Origin: Erythrophleum ivorense
Taxonomy: Eukaryota; Streptophyta; Magnoliopsida; Fabales; Fabaceae
DNA: 64,000 nucleotides
Direction: 5' to 3'
Assembly (NCBI GenBank): GCA_026724425.1
Contig: JAIUCV010000116.1
Span: 2,232,001-2,296,000 of the forward strand
The notes below the pieces were generated by a model, which saw only the letters and a list, made by a program, of their open reading frames with translations, was not told the DNA's origin and searched no databases. This document shows, piece after piece, positions 1 to 10,685 of this stretch. Both the position numbers and the translations under genes were made by a program. Each line of letters starts with the position of its first letter. Position 1 is the first letter of the stretch.

Positions 1-599
1 ATAACTAAAGTTTGAATAGATTGAATTTTAGTATTCTATATGTACTTTTTTAAAAAAAATTTTGTGTATATAGCCTCCCATTCTACACTAAAGCATCACA
101 CACATGAAAGCATTTTCATCTCTCATTATGCACATGAAGCATTTTCATCTTTTATAGGCTCTTAGACTCTCACTCTCTCTTAATCTCTCTTATTCCTTAA
201 TCAATCTCTTTTTTGTACAAAAGTTAGTGTTCATTTATATTCATTTTATTTAATTATTTTTATTTTATATTTAAAATAATTTTTATCTAGATAAATTTTT
301 TTATCTCTCAAATTATTTAATTTTTTAATCCAAATATCTCAAGTAAAAACATCATCAAGCAAGGGACGATCACAACCTCAAAACACTCATCACCTAATGC
401 ATAAAGAGAATCAAGCTCAAGTTCCAAGGACAAATCAAAAATAATTTATTGAATCAGATGGTGATAAATTACTACTTACTTTTTGTTTATTATTTAAATT
501 TGTTATAACTTTTAATCATTTATAAATTTAATTAATACATGTTTATTTTATGTAAATTTAAACCAAATAATGATACAACTCATTCTTGCATAATAAATA

Positions 600-1743
600 T
601 TTTTTAAAGTAAATATGAAGAGGTTTGGAATAGTTGGAGAGATGTTTCTCCAGAATATCAAAATTTATGATTTTTAGAATTTTAGGTGATTTTTCTTAAT
701 CATTTATTAGATTATGATATTATTGTGTTTTTTTAATTAATAATTGAAACATCTATTTTTTAATAGAAATATTATCGGAGTCCCCAAGTATTATTATTAT
801 AATCCTGAATATCACAATCGAATTTATTTAAATTGAAAGAAAAAAGTAATTGACCATTTAAGAGATCTAATCAGTGATGCTCAAAAATCTTGAAAAAAAA
901 AACCTGAATGAATTGAATAATCCTTTTGGGATGAACTATGTAGAAAGTGAGCCACTGAAAAAGTTTTAATCAAGCAATGCACAAATGAAAAGGAATAGAG
1001 CATCCACCTTTGAGTTTGGTTCATATCAACATAGAGGAGGTTCTATTTTAATGTTTGAGCATGCAAGGAAATTGGTAATTACTTTTATTTTTTCAAATTC
1101 TTACTTATTATTTAAAATATATATGTCTGACTAGTAAAATTTTATTTTACAAGCATGAGAATTGGAGAGAGCCCTAACATATTTTGAGCTTTTTCTTAGG
1201 ACTCATAGATTAGTTGGCATTTGGGTGGATTAAAAAATTTTGAAATTATATATAAGTGTCTTTTAATATTTAATTTATATTTGTTATTAAGATTTTATAA
1301 TTTTGACTTCTTTTATTCAACTCAAAAATAAGTATCAAAAAGAAAAAAATGCAATGGAAACTAAAGGAGAAAATATATCAAAATTGAATTTATGAATGAA
1401 GGCTTCAAGAGGAAAGAAAAAAAGGCTTTGTATATGGTTTAGGGAGTATATCATATGATATATTTGAAAATCCAATGTTTGGATACTCCCACTCTCAATA
1501 TCCAACATACAATTGCTCTGAATATATACAAGAAATGACAAGAAAAGAATTTTTAACTTTTTCAATACAAAGTCACAATGCTAAGCATAAAGAACTAAGG
1601 AGATAAATCAAAACACTTATACAACAATTAAATTTTTTCATACAACATTGAAGTCAAGATGAACCCGGTCTAAGTTCTAGACATAAGCTAGATATATCTC
1701 ATATTAATAGAGATAATGAAGAGGAGGATGAGGATGAGGAGTG
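600..1743 (+). pseudogene. PttA/En-Spm plant transposase remnant
   Basis: Successive frames give peptides typical of the plant PttA (Ptta/En/Spm) transposase family: a WNSWRDVSPEYQNL-like start near 610, FWDELCRK near 930, SYQHRGGSILMFEHARKL at 1021-1074, then after a plausible GT-AG intron (1075-1153) ELFLRTHRL and WVD to about 1230. A last open block begins near 1400 with KKGFVYGLGSISYDIFENP and is followed by a Glu/Asp-rich tail ending at a TGA at 1741-1743. In family members this C-terminal part carries the GRVYGLGS-like motif and a coiled, acidic tail. Several in-frame stops and at least one frameshift separate the blocks, so it is a pseudogene. The match is from memory of the family, not from a search. 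Confidence 0.7.
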
Positions 1744-3210
1744 ATTGTTAATTTAATTTATGTAATTTAATTTGAAGGAATATTATTTTATATTCAAAAT
1801 TTTTTTATTCTCATTTTGTTTATATTTAATATTTTTTACTTCATAAATTTATATATCATATATGTTCAGATACTAAAGTTAATAATATATATATACATAT
1901 TAAAGTTAATAATAATAATAATAATAATAAAAATATATATATATAACTTTCATCTATATAAATTTCATTTCAATTACTAAATTACCAAATTTTTGTTCCC
2001 TTCCTTTCTATATAAATTTCTTTTCTCTCATTTCATCTGTTAGATATTTTCGATTGATTGAATCGCCTTATTGTTTTCCTCTTCAGGCTTTAAATTTCTT
2101 TTTCATTTTCTTCTTTCTTATTTCATGTATGATTATCTCTCTTTTTTGGTTTATTTTTGGTTTCTCTATTATTGATTTCAAACTTTTTTTTGCTGGTAAA
2201 AATTTTTATTTTTAGTTGAAATATTTTTTTTATTGAAGTTTTGATTTGATATTAGAATTTATGGATGGATAGGAATCAGTTTTGATTATTACTATTTTTT
2301 TTCCCTCCACGTTTGCTAATATTTTTTTTTCACATTTGTTTATCTGTTTCTAATGTGATTAAATCTGTTTTATTGTTACTGTATTTGGGGTGCTTTTTTA
2401 TCTGGTTTTTTAATTCTGTTTCATGAATTTGTTTTGATTATTAATTTTTTTTATTTGGTTTATAGGAGGAAGGAAACTAAGGTAAAAAGTGTTTATTAGA
2501 TTCCTAGAAAAGCAAAAAAATACAAAAGATGATGAATTGGATGTGAGAAAATGCATAATAATAATAATATATTTGGATAAACTAAAATAAATACGATATA
2601 AATTATTATTAACTATAAACAAATTTATTACATCAATCATTATATTAAAAAAATTAAAAATTGAAAAAAGACCTTTAAAAAATTTTCAATTCTGACCAAG
2701 TGTCCAACCAAGCATAAGAAACTTTTGTCCGACCACGTTTTGTTTGGAATTAATTTCCAACGTCTGACCAACCTTCTGTAGGAAAAAAATTTGACAAAAG
2801 ATGTTTATCAGAAATACAGACTTGTAATATGTATATCTATTTTAAACCAAAATTTTTTATAAAAATTATAATCTAATTTTTTAAATAATTAAACAAATAT
2901 TAATTAAATTTTTTTAAAATTATTTACTTAACATTTATATCAATTTTTATTATTTGAATTTTTATTAACATTATTAGTTATTTATTCATTTTATGTTAAA
3001 TATAATTTGTATTTGAAAATTAAAAAGTTGTCATTGATGTCATGGGATAGAGAGAAGGAGAAATCTGCTGTATTCCAATTGAATTATAATTGCAATAAAA
3101 TATCAATAGTAAAAAACTTCAATTGATTGCCTAGCTAAATTTTTAGTAGGAATTTTTTGATTTCAAATCAACTTTTAAATTTACCAATTGAAAGTTCAAT
3201 CAACAAATAT

Positions 3211-3226
3211 AAGTTTTGTTGTAGTG
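3211..3226 (-). repeat. CACTA 3' terminal inverted repeat
   Basis: The minus strand reads CACTACAACAAAACTT, the canonical CACTA-superfamily end. The neighbouring bases 3227-3229 (aga) would be one copy of the 3-bp target duplication, but the other end is not in the window, so this cannot be tested. Confidence 0.75.
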
Positions 3227-3889
3227 AGAGAACTAATAAGTAGCGTATTCGAGTGTGTAAGCAGGATGCATGTTGGTTAAGTAACATCCATGTTAAGTGT
3301 ATTAAAAACGAGGCTAAAGAATGACACCCCTTATTAGCATAAATAAGTAACCCCATCCTTTCAATTTCTTCTTGAGATTAACAATGTTAATTTGAAAAAA
3401 AAAAGGAAAAAAAGACAATGAGTATATAAGATTTATTGTATAAATGGATTCAACACATTCAAGTAAGACTCATGACTCAATCAGATATGTCTCTCTTTCT
3501 AAAATTAATATCAAATTTTGAGAGAAATTAAAAAATCCATTCTTGCTAAATGTGGATGAAGATGGTGCATGACGTGCAGGTCATGCTTCATGCATCTTGA
3601 GGAATAGAATGCTTGTTTTGTAAAAGTATTAAAAAAAATTCCTTTGACATTTTTAAAACTAAATTTAAAAATTGACATAATTAATGTTATAAACTATAAC
3701 TTAAATGAAGAGAAATTAAGCTTTAAATTTATAATTTTTAAACTAAGTTATATGAAATATTTTCAAAACTATTTCACCAGGAAACTTTTTAAACAATTTT
3801 TTTGTTATTTATTTTTTAAAAGCTATGTTTAAGATTAGTTCAGGTAATGTTTGAAAAAGCATAATCGTATTTACCATCAAAAACCCAAT
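3227..3889. other. A+T-rich spacer, no gene seen
   Basis: Spacer between the CACTA end and the solo LTR. It has only short chance ORFs, none with a recognisable motif. Confidence 0.6.
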
Positions 3890-5310
3890 TGATAAATTCC
3901 TAATTTATCATACTTTTCTTATTATTTTAAGGAATTTATCATATTTCTTTTATTTTTTTGGTATATAAATTTAATAAATTTTAATTAAGTTAATATTTAG
4001 TAGATTTTACTTTTTATTTCTTTAGTTTTGAGTTAATTTTTGTATTAGGTCAGTATACATTATTTTTTTATTTATATTTTTAGGTTGTTAAATTGTTTAA
4101 TCTTTGTTAATAGATTATAAATTGTAATTAGATGAGTTTTATGTTTTTGTAGGGTTAGAAATATGAAGAATCAAGTTTACAAAGTTCAGAATGCAAAATA
4201 ACAAAAGCCAAAAAAGGTTGCTAAAATGTGCAAAAAATTATTACCAAAAATAAAAACCACTACTAAAAAAAATTCTAGCTCTTGGAGCTTAAATTTCAAC
4301 AATTTTAGTTTGAAGACTAGAATGCATAGCGCTATGACACCAAAATATGGCATCGTGGCACTTGTTATGATAGCATTAGATGACAGCAATTTTTGGAATA
4401 ATTTTTGGAGTTTTAAGTAGGGTTTCTCTACATTTTTGTGGTGGCCACATTCTTGACATTTTGAGAGGTTGAAGGCACCTTGGGGAGAGTTTCATGCTAG
4501 GGGAGGAGTTTGGTTTTGGAAGAGACTTCTCGATCAATTCCATTTTTCTCTTCCTCCCTTGTTTTTCCCTTACATTTTTAGATCCATTTGATGTATTCTT
4601 GTAACTATGAGTTGAAATTATTGATTTGGAGATTGTGATAAACCCTAATTTGTAGGAGGTTATAATTATTCTCTTTATTTGTAATTAATGATATGATTTG
4701 TTTACTTAATCCTTATATATTTGTAAGTGTGTAAAAATTATTAGATGATTTTAGTAATTTAAATGAATTTGGGAAAAGGTAGAATTAGATTATGGATTAG
4801 GTAGTGTGAGTTCATAAAACTTATAATGTCTAGTAGATTGACTTACTTATAGAATAAGAATATTCCTACTAGTCATTAAGGCCTATTCTTGATTGAACCT
4901 TTGGATTAAATGCATAAAAAGTTATGAATTAGTTAGGAGAATATCTATAGGTAATTAAGAAGATGCTTACAAGTAAATTAGAGTCCTAATTTAGCAGAGA
5001 TTACTCTTAAGAGCAATATAAAGAGAGATTAATTGGCTTTCTATGAAATATTAAGGAAAATTATAATCTTAAACCTTTTACTTCTTAATTTAGTATAGAA
5101 TAGTGTCTTTCCTTTATTTTGTCATTTTTATGTATTTAGTTTAGTTTAATTTCTTATTATCTTTGTTATTGATTTAATTAAGATTAAGGTACATAATTTT
5201 AGTACTTAGCAATTATTTTAGTACTAAATACTCATAGGAATAATATTCTACTCTTCACCATAGTACTTGTGCAATGTATATACTTACATATATACTTTTA
5301 TAATGCAACA
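3890..5310 (+). mobile_element. Solo LTR of a gypsy-like (Tat/Athila-type) retrotransposon
   Basis: The segment starts TGATAAATTCC and ends ATAATGCAACA, so it has TG...CA ends. Near the 3' end it has the block CTCATAGGAATAATATTCTAC followed by ACTTGTGCA, which corresponds to the conserved LTR-end block (CGTTCCCACGAGGA ... GTGCACGGGTCG on the other strand) also seen here at 47910-47990, 53120-53190 and 62763-62840. The flanks are CCAAT (3885-3889) and CTGAT (5311-5315), equal apart from two transitions, which fits an old 5-bp target duplication. There is no primer site after it and no coding region, so it is a solo LTR. A relative in the opposite orientation lies at 18430-19846. Confidence 0.7.
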
Positions 5311-5741
5311 CTGATATGAGGTGCACTTGGTCCCAAAATTGAGTTAGAGCAAGGCATGGGTCCAAGTCTATACTCAAACCTAAATATCTCTACTAATTTG
5401 ACTCCAAATAGGAATTTTAAATTTGAGATGGGTGTGGACTTGATTTGGAGTTTAAATTTTGGCAATGGAAGCTTGAGCCTAAAATTTGAAACTTAAAAAT
5501 GTTAAGAGTCGGACTTAGGCTTAAATCTAATTAACATTCCTATTTAAGTTGAATTCAAACCACAACAAAATTGGAAATAGGTAACCCAAGTTTTAATTTT
5601 GTTTAATCTCGGGCCAAGAAAGAATTTTGAAATAGTTGTACTTAGGCTTAAACCTGATTCTTTTAAAAAGGCCCAACTCATGTCCAATAATCGAGTTTAT
5701 CAGTTATAACCATCATGAGTCATCACATACACCAAACCCAG
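5311..5741. other. Spacer, no gene seen
   Basis: Unique-looking A+T-rich sequence between the solo LTR and copia A. The only ORF is short, without motifs, and runs into the copia LTR. Confidence 0.6.
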
Positions 5742-5969
5742 TGTTAATTATAATTAATTTGATTGATGAGTTTCCTATTTGCCTCATTTCAATTTCCTTT
5801 TATTTAGGGATTATTTGATTTATTTCCTATTCTTTAGGGATTTGATTTAATTTCTTTAATTGTAATTATGATAGTCAAATCCCTCTCTCTCCCTTTCTCT
5901 TGTATATATTTGACCTAATGTATAGTGAATATATGAAGCTTTTCACCATTGCCTCATATTTAGCTTTCA
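5742..5969 (+). repeat. 5' LTR of copia A
   Basis: Begins TGTTAATTATAATTAATTTG and ends GCTTTCA. It nearly repeats the 3' LTR at 10455-10685. Confidence 0.92.
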
Positions 5970-5982
5970 TGATATCATAGCT
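5970..5982 (+). other. Primer-binding site of copia A (initiator Met-tRNA type)
   Basis: TGATATCATAGCT directly follows the LTR. It matches the copia primer site TGGTATCAGAGC apart from two transition or transversion changes. Confidence 0.75.
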
Positions 5983-6333
5983 TTTCTTGCATCTCTCCCG
6001 CACCTGATTGTTCATTCTTCAAGAACAATCTAGATTTGCAATTTTCTCTCTGCTGCAGTCTTTTTCTTTATGTTTTAATCTCTGTTTGTCTCTGCTTTGT
6101 GCTTCTGTCATGCTCCATCCACCCATGCGCTGACCACCACGTTTGCCATCGTCCGGAGATGCCACCGTCAAAACTTCACGGCCATTGGACCACCATTGGA
6201 TTATTGAAATTCCAGTTTTCTTCATTTGTTCGAGTCATTGATTTCTAGGCCGAGTTCTAAATAAGTTGAATCAGTTCCTAAGGTTTTTGGGTGTGTTCTT
6301 TCCATTTCTGGCCTCTGTTTCTACAAAATCCAA

Positions 6334-7236
6334 TTGTATTTTGTGTTCATCACTACTATGGACAAGAATGATGTTACACAACCTATTTTCATACTTCTGA
6401 ATGGATCCAATTACCGTCATTGGTTGGAGAGCATGCGAGGGTTCCTTAAAGGTCGCACATTGTGGCGATATGTTATAGGTGATATAAAATATCCTCTTCG
6501 TAATGAATTAGAAATTGATACTAAGTTTGCTAAGCATTTGGAAGATTGGGATAGCAAAAATCACCAAATTATCACATTGTTTTGAAACACCTTTACTACC
6601 AATATTAATCAACAATTTGGACGATATGAGACTGCTAAGAAGGTATGGGATCATCTTGCCAGTTGTTATATTTCTTTCGATCTCTCCAATCAATTTCAGC
6701 TCCAGAAAGATCTAAGTACTCTAAAGCAAGAACCTAGTTAGCCTGTGTATGAGTTTCTTACCAAGATGGAATTTGTCTAGGATTAATTGGCATATTCTGA
6801 GCCACAATTCAAGTGTGCTGAAGATGCTAATGCTTTCACATCTTACCATGATCTTCTGAGACTTATTCAATTCCTGATGGCACTTAATGATGAGTTTGAG
6901 CCTATTCGCGCCTCTCTATTGCACCAAAGTCCACTTGCTACTCTTAAGGATGCACTCCATTAATTGAAGTCAGAGGAAACTTGATTGGGAATTTTAAGGC
7001 GCAGCACCGATATGGCTTTTGTGGCAACTGAGAAAAACACTAAATTGTGTCATCGCTGTCCCCAGGCCAATCATCTATTCTTTAAGTCTGATTGAATGTC
7101 GCACCTGTAAGAGGAAGGGACATATTGCTACAAACTACTCTTTTCTATTTTGTCGTTACTGCAAGAAGCCTGGACATGTCATTGAGCATTGCCCTATTTG
7201 TCCTCCCAGATCTGATCAAAATAAAAATTTCATATG
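6334..7236 (+). pseudogene. copia A gag remnant
   Basis: The N-terminal block contains the UBN2/retrotransposon gag-type stretch (LNGSNYRHWLESMRGFLKGR near 6390, later frames QFGRYETAKKVWDHL near 6610 and FLMALNDEFEPIRASLL near 6870). The C-terminal end has two zinc-knuckle units. The second (7151-7192) is an intact C-x2-C-x4-H-x4-C. The first (7097-7138) has lost its last Cys (now Tyr). Several TAG/TAA/TGA codons interrupt the frame. The protein would have formed the virus-like particle. It is non-functional here. Confidence 0.85.
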
Positions 7237-7404
7237 ACCCAGTCAACTGTCCAAGTCTGCTCTCTCCACACCTATTACTGCTGATGATACATCTACTTCT
7301 ACAAGCACTTTACTAGTTTCTAGTGATCTTGAGGCCCTCTTTAAGCAATTACTTTCTGGTACCTCCCCTCCACCTACTACTTTTGCTACTCCCTTAGGTA
7401 ACCT

Positions 7405-8700
7405 TCCTCGGTACTTTGACTCTGCTTGTTATAATCACATGACTAGTTAATCAAAAATTTTTTCTTCCTGGTCACCTAACACTACTACCCCTCTAATTAA
7501 TACTGTTGATGGTTCATTGATGTTTGTTAGTCACAATGGTTTTGTTTCTTTATCCATGCTATCCCTTGATGATGTTTATTTTGTTCTTGCCATATCCTTT
7601 AATCTTAACTCTGTTGGCCAATTAGTTGATCTTGGTTATGATGTAAACTTTTCTTTTAATGGTTGTCGTGTGCAGGATCCTCGGACGGGACAGATCATTG
7701 GAACGAGACATAAAGTTGGACGTATGTTTGAGCTCAATTCCTTGCATATTCCTCTATCCACATCACCTTGCTTATGTGCTGCTTCCCCTGCTATTTCTTT
7801 TGAGTTATGGCATTATCGTCTTGGTCATTATTCTGTCCACAAATTGTTATCTTTAATTTCGAATGGTCTTTTAGGCAATATCATTGAAAAATCTTTAGAC
7901 TGTGTTTCTTGTCAGATTGCAAAACAACCTGCGTTGTCATTTAATAAGAGTACTTCTGCTTTTAAGTCACCTTTTGATTTGATTCACTCTGATATTTGGG
8001 GTCCTACTCCTACTTCTTTTATGGGAGTATCCTATTATTTTGTTATTTTTGTTGATGATTATTCTCATTTTACTTAGATTTACATGATGAAAAATCATTC
8101 TGAATTGTCTGTGATTTATATTAAATTTGCAAATATGATTCGCACTCAATTTTCTAAAACTATCAAAATTTTTCGGCGAGATAATGCTATGGAATATCAT
8201 GACTCCTAACTTCTTAGTTTTCTTGATGCATAGGGCATTCTATCTCAATACTATTACCCTTATACCTCCCAGTAGAATGGTCGAGCAGAGCGAAAACACT
8301 ACCACATTCTTGATACTGTGCGAGCACTTCTTATCTCCTCTTCTTGTCCTGAACGCTTTTGGGGAGAGGTAGCTCTCATAGTTGTTCATATTATAAATCA
8401 CATTTTATCCTCAGTTATTAGTAATATATCTCTTTTTGCACATCTCTATGGTACTTCTCCTGATTACACTGAGTTCAAAGTTTTTGGTTGTACTTGTTTT
8501 ATTCTTCTTCCTCCTAATGAGTCTACTAAACTTAGAACTTGTACTCGAATTTGTTGTTTCTTAGGTTATGACCCTGAACATAAAGGATATCATTGTTAGG
8601 ATCCTCTGTCTCATTGCATTCGTAACTCTCGACATGTTATATTTTGGGAGCATGTTATGTTTTCCAATCTATCTCAATTTTCCTCTATTCCACCCACCTC
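7405..8700 (+). pseudogene. copia A protease and integrase remnant
   Basis: A protease-like motif FDSACYNHMT (about 7420-7448) stands where copia elements have D-S-G-A-x-x-H-M-T. The Gly is replaced, so the active site looks damaged. The 7517-8077 frame carries the pre-integrase zinc region (LWHYRLGH near 7806, then C-x2-C in CVSCQIAKQ) and the integrase core start FDLIHSDIWGP with FVDDYSHFT ending in a TAG where Trp is usual. The integrase continues through shifted frames to about 8600 (FGCTCFILLPP, FLGYDPEHKGY). Confidence 0.85.
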
Positions 8701-8939
8701 ATCTCCTCTTTTCATAGATCCCTCTGTTGATATTTTTTCTAGTGATACAGGTATTGAATCCTTTGACTAGGTCATGCATACGTCTGATAACATGCCCTCC
8801 ACCAATGACTCTACCCCTTTTGAAGATCCTACACATGATGTGCCTTCATCTTCCACCACTCGTCCAACATTAGTAAGACATCTCCCTTCCTATCTTCATG
8901 ATTATCATTGGTTTTCTACTATTCTTTCTCTGAATGAAC

Positions 8940-9720
8940 CATAGTCCTATAAAGAAGCCTCTAGTGATTCTCATTGGCAACAAGCAATGAAAGATGAATT
9001 ATAGGTTTTGGAGCAAATGCATACTTGGGACTTGGTTGAACTTCCACCTGACAAAACTTTAGTAGGAAACAAATGGGTCTACAAAATAAAAACTAATTCT
9101 AATGAATCTATGGAACGATACAAGGCTCACTTAGTGGCACAAGGGTTTACTCAGGAATACGGCATTGATTATGAAGAGACGTTTGCTTCGATTGCTTGTA
9201 TCACTTCATTCCAAAGTTTACTTGCTATTGCTATTGCTAAACAGTGGGTTCTTCATCAAATAGATGTCAAGAATGCCTTTTTGAATGGTGATCTAGAAGA
9301 AGAGGTATATATAAGGCCTTCTCCTGGCTACACTCACTCGAGAAACAAAGTCTACCGCCTTCATTGTGCTCTATACAGCCTCAAACAAGCTCATCGAGCT
9401 TGGTTTGCTAAATTTAGCTCCATTATCAGTCAGCTTGAATTTTCTTGTAGTCCTCATGATACTGCACTTTTTCTTTGCAAAACTGATCATGGGATTGTTC
9501 TACTACTCTTATATGTTGATGATATGATTATTACTGGTGATGACATCACAGGAATTCAAGAACTTCAGGACTTTCTCAAGCGACAATTTGAATGAAGGAT
9601 CTTGGGAACTTGAGCTATTTTCTTGGCTTAGAAGTACTTCCTATGGTTGATGGAATTTCTCTTTTTCAAATTAAGTATGCATCCGATTTGATTTCTTGAG
9701 ATCAAATTCCTGATGATGAA
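8940..9720 (+). pseudogene. copia A reverse transcriptase remnant
   Basis: This is the best preserved domain, open for 195 codons from 9008 to 9595. It has NKWVYKIKTN, the YKAHLVAQGF motif, QIDVKNAFLNGDLEEEVY and the catalytic YVDD at 9512-9523. A TAG at 9001-9003 sits where Gln is expected, and a TGA closes the frame at 9593-9595. These features place it in Pseudoviridae-type (copia) reverse transcriptases. Frame breaks on both sides make it inactive. Confidence 0.9.
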
Positions 9721-9774
9721 ACTACAAATACTCCTACAGAACCGAATGCGAAGTTCACACTTATTGATGGCACT

Positions 9775-10430
9775 TTGCTGAAAAACCTCACTCGTTATCA
9801 CGAGCTAGTTGGAAGTCTCATCTACCTCACAGTGACTTGTCTAGATATTACATATGCTGTTCATATTGTTAGCCAGTTCATGTCCGCTCCTTGGACCACC
9901 CACTATGTAGCAGTCCTTCGCATTCTTCGATATGTTAATGGTACCTTGCCTCATTACCTATATTTCTCTGCCAACTCCTCCCTTACCTTACGAGCCTATT
10001 CTAATGCTGATTGGGGAAGTAATCATAGTGATCGGCGTTCTACCACTGGCTTTTGCATATTCCTTATGGAATTTCTAATCTCATAGAAAAGTAAGAAACA
10101 GAATTTGGCTTCTCTCTCTAGTGTTAAATCTGAGTATTGAGCGCTAGTGGATGCTACTTCTGAGATTTTATAGGTGAGCTTCACAAACCTCCTCTACTGA
10201 TCTCTATTGTGATAGTCAGAATGCTAAACAAATTGCTCACAATGATGTATTTCATGAATGGACCAAGCATATTGAAATTGACTGTCATTTTACTCGATAG
10301 CATGTCACTCGAGATACACTTCGATTACTTCCCATTCGGACATCTGAACAACCAGCCGACCTTTTCACCAAGTCACATCAACCGGGACGTTTTCAGATAT
10401 TACTGAACAAACTTAAGATGATTTTCATTC
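9775..10430 (+). pseudogene. copia A RNase H remnant
   Basis: The frame reads YHELVGSLIYLTVTCLDITY, then AYSNADWGSNHSDRRSTTGF, as in copia RNase H. A TAG at 10084-10086 replaces the Trp of the usual ISWKSKKQ motif, and a TGA just before ALVDA (about 10138-10140) replaces Arg. The C-terminal part continues to about 10400 (HIEIDCHF, and QPADLFTK in a shifted frame). Confidence 0.85.
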
Positions 10431-10437
10431 CCCCATC

Positions 10438-10454
10438 TTGAGTTTAAGGAGAGA
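10438..10454 (+). other. Polypurine tract of copia A
   Basis: TTGAGTTTAAGGAGAGA lies directly before the 3' LTR start TGTTAA, where plus-strand synthesis is primed in copia elements. Confidence 0.6.
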
Positions 10455-10685
10455 TGTTAATTGTAATTAATTTGATTGATGATTTTCCTATTTGCCTCAT
10501 TTCAGTTTCCTTTTATTTAGGAATTATTTGATTTATTTCCTATTTTTTAGGGATTTGATTTAATTTCTTTAATTGTAATTATGATAGTCAAATCCCTCTT
10601 TCTCTCCCTTTTCTCTTGTATATATTTGACCTATTGTACAGTGAATATATGAAACTTTTCACCATTGCCTCATATTTAGATTTCA
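10455..10685 (+). repeat. 3' LTR of copia A
   Basis: Starts TGTTAATTGTAATTAATTTG and ends GATTTCA. It is followed by CCTAG, the probable right target duplication. Confidence 0.92.

Larger units (their letters stand above)
1..3226 (+). mobile_element. 3' part of a CACTA (En/Spm-type) DNA transposon
   Basis: The segment contains a decayed PttA-type transposase gene (600-1743) followed by about 1.5 kb of A+T-rich non-coding sequence and a terminus at 3211-3226 that reads, on the minus strand, CACTACAACAAAACTT. This is the usual plant CACTA inverted-repeat end. A second element ending at 22173 shares recognisable similarity in the last few hundred bases, which supports family membership. I could not find the 5' terminus, so the left limit is simply the window edge. 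The coding part is broken by stops, so the copy cannot move itself. Confidence 0.75.
5742..10685 (+). mobile_element. Ty1/copia LTR retrotransposon (copia A), full structure but dead
   Basis: Two LTRs of about 230 bp (5742-5969 and 10455-10685) flank a gag-pol region in the copia order gag, protease, integrase, reverse transcriptase, RNase H. Immediately after the left LTR is a decayed initiator Met-tRNA primer site (TGATATCATAGC for TGGTATCAGAGC), and before the right LTR lies a purine-rich tract. Flanking 5-mers CCCAG (5737-5741) and CCTAG (10686-10690) differ at one base, as expected of a target duplication. The LTRs differ at only about ten positions by eye plus small indels, yet the coding region has many stops. 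Most stops replace Trp, Gln or Arg codons. Confidence 0.93.
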
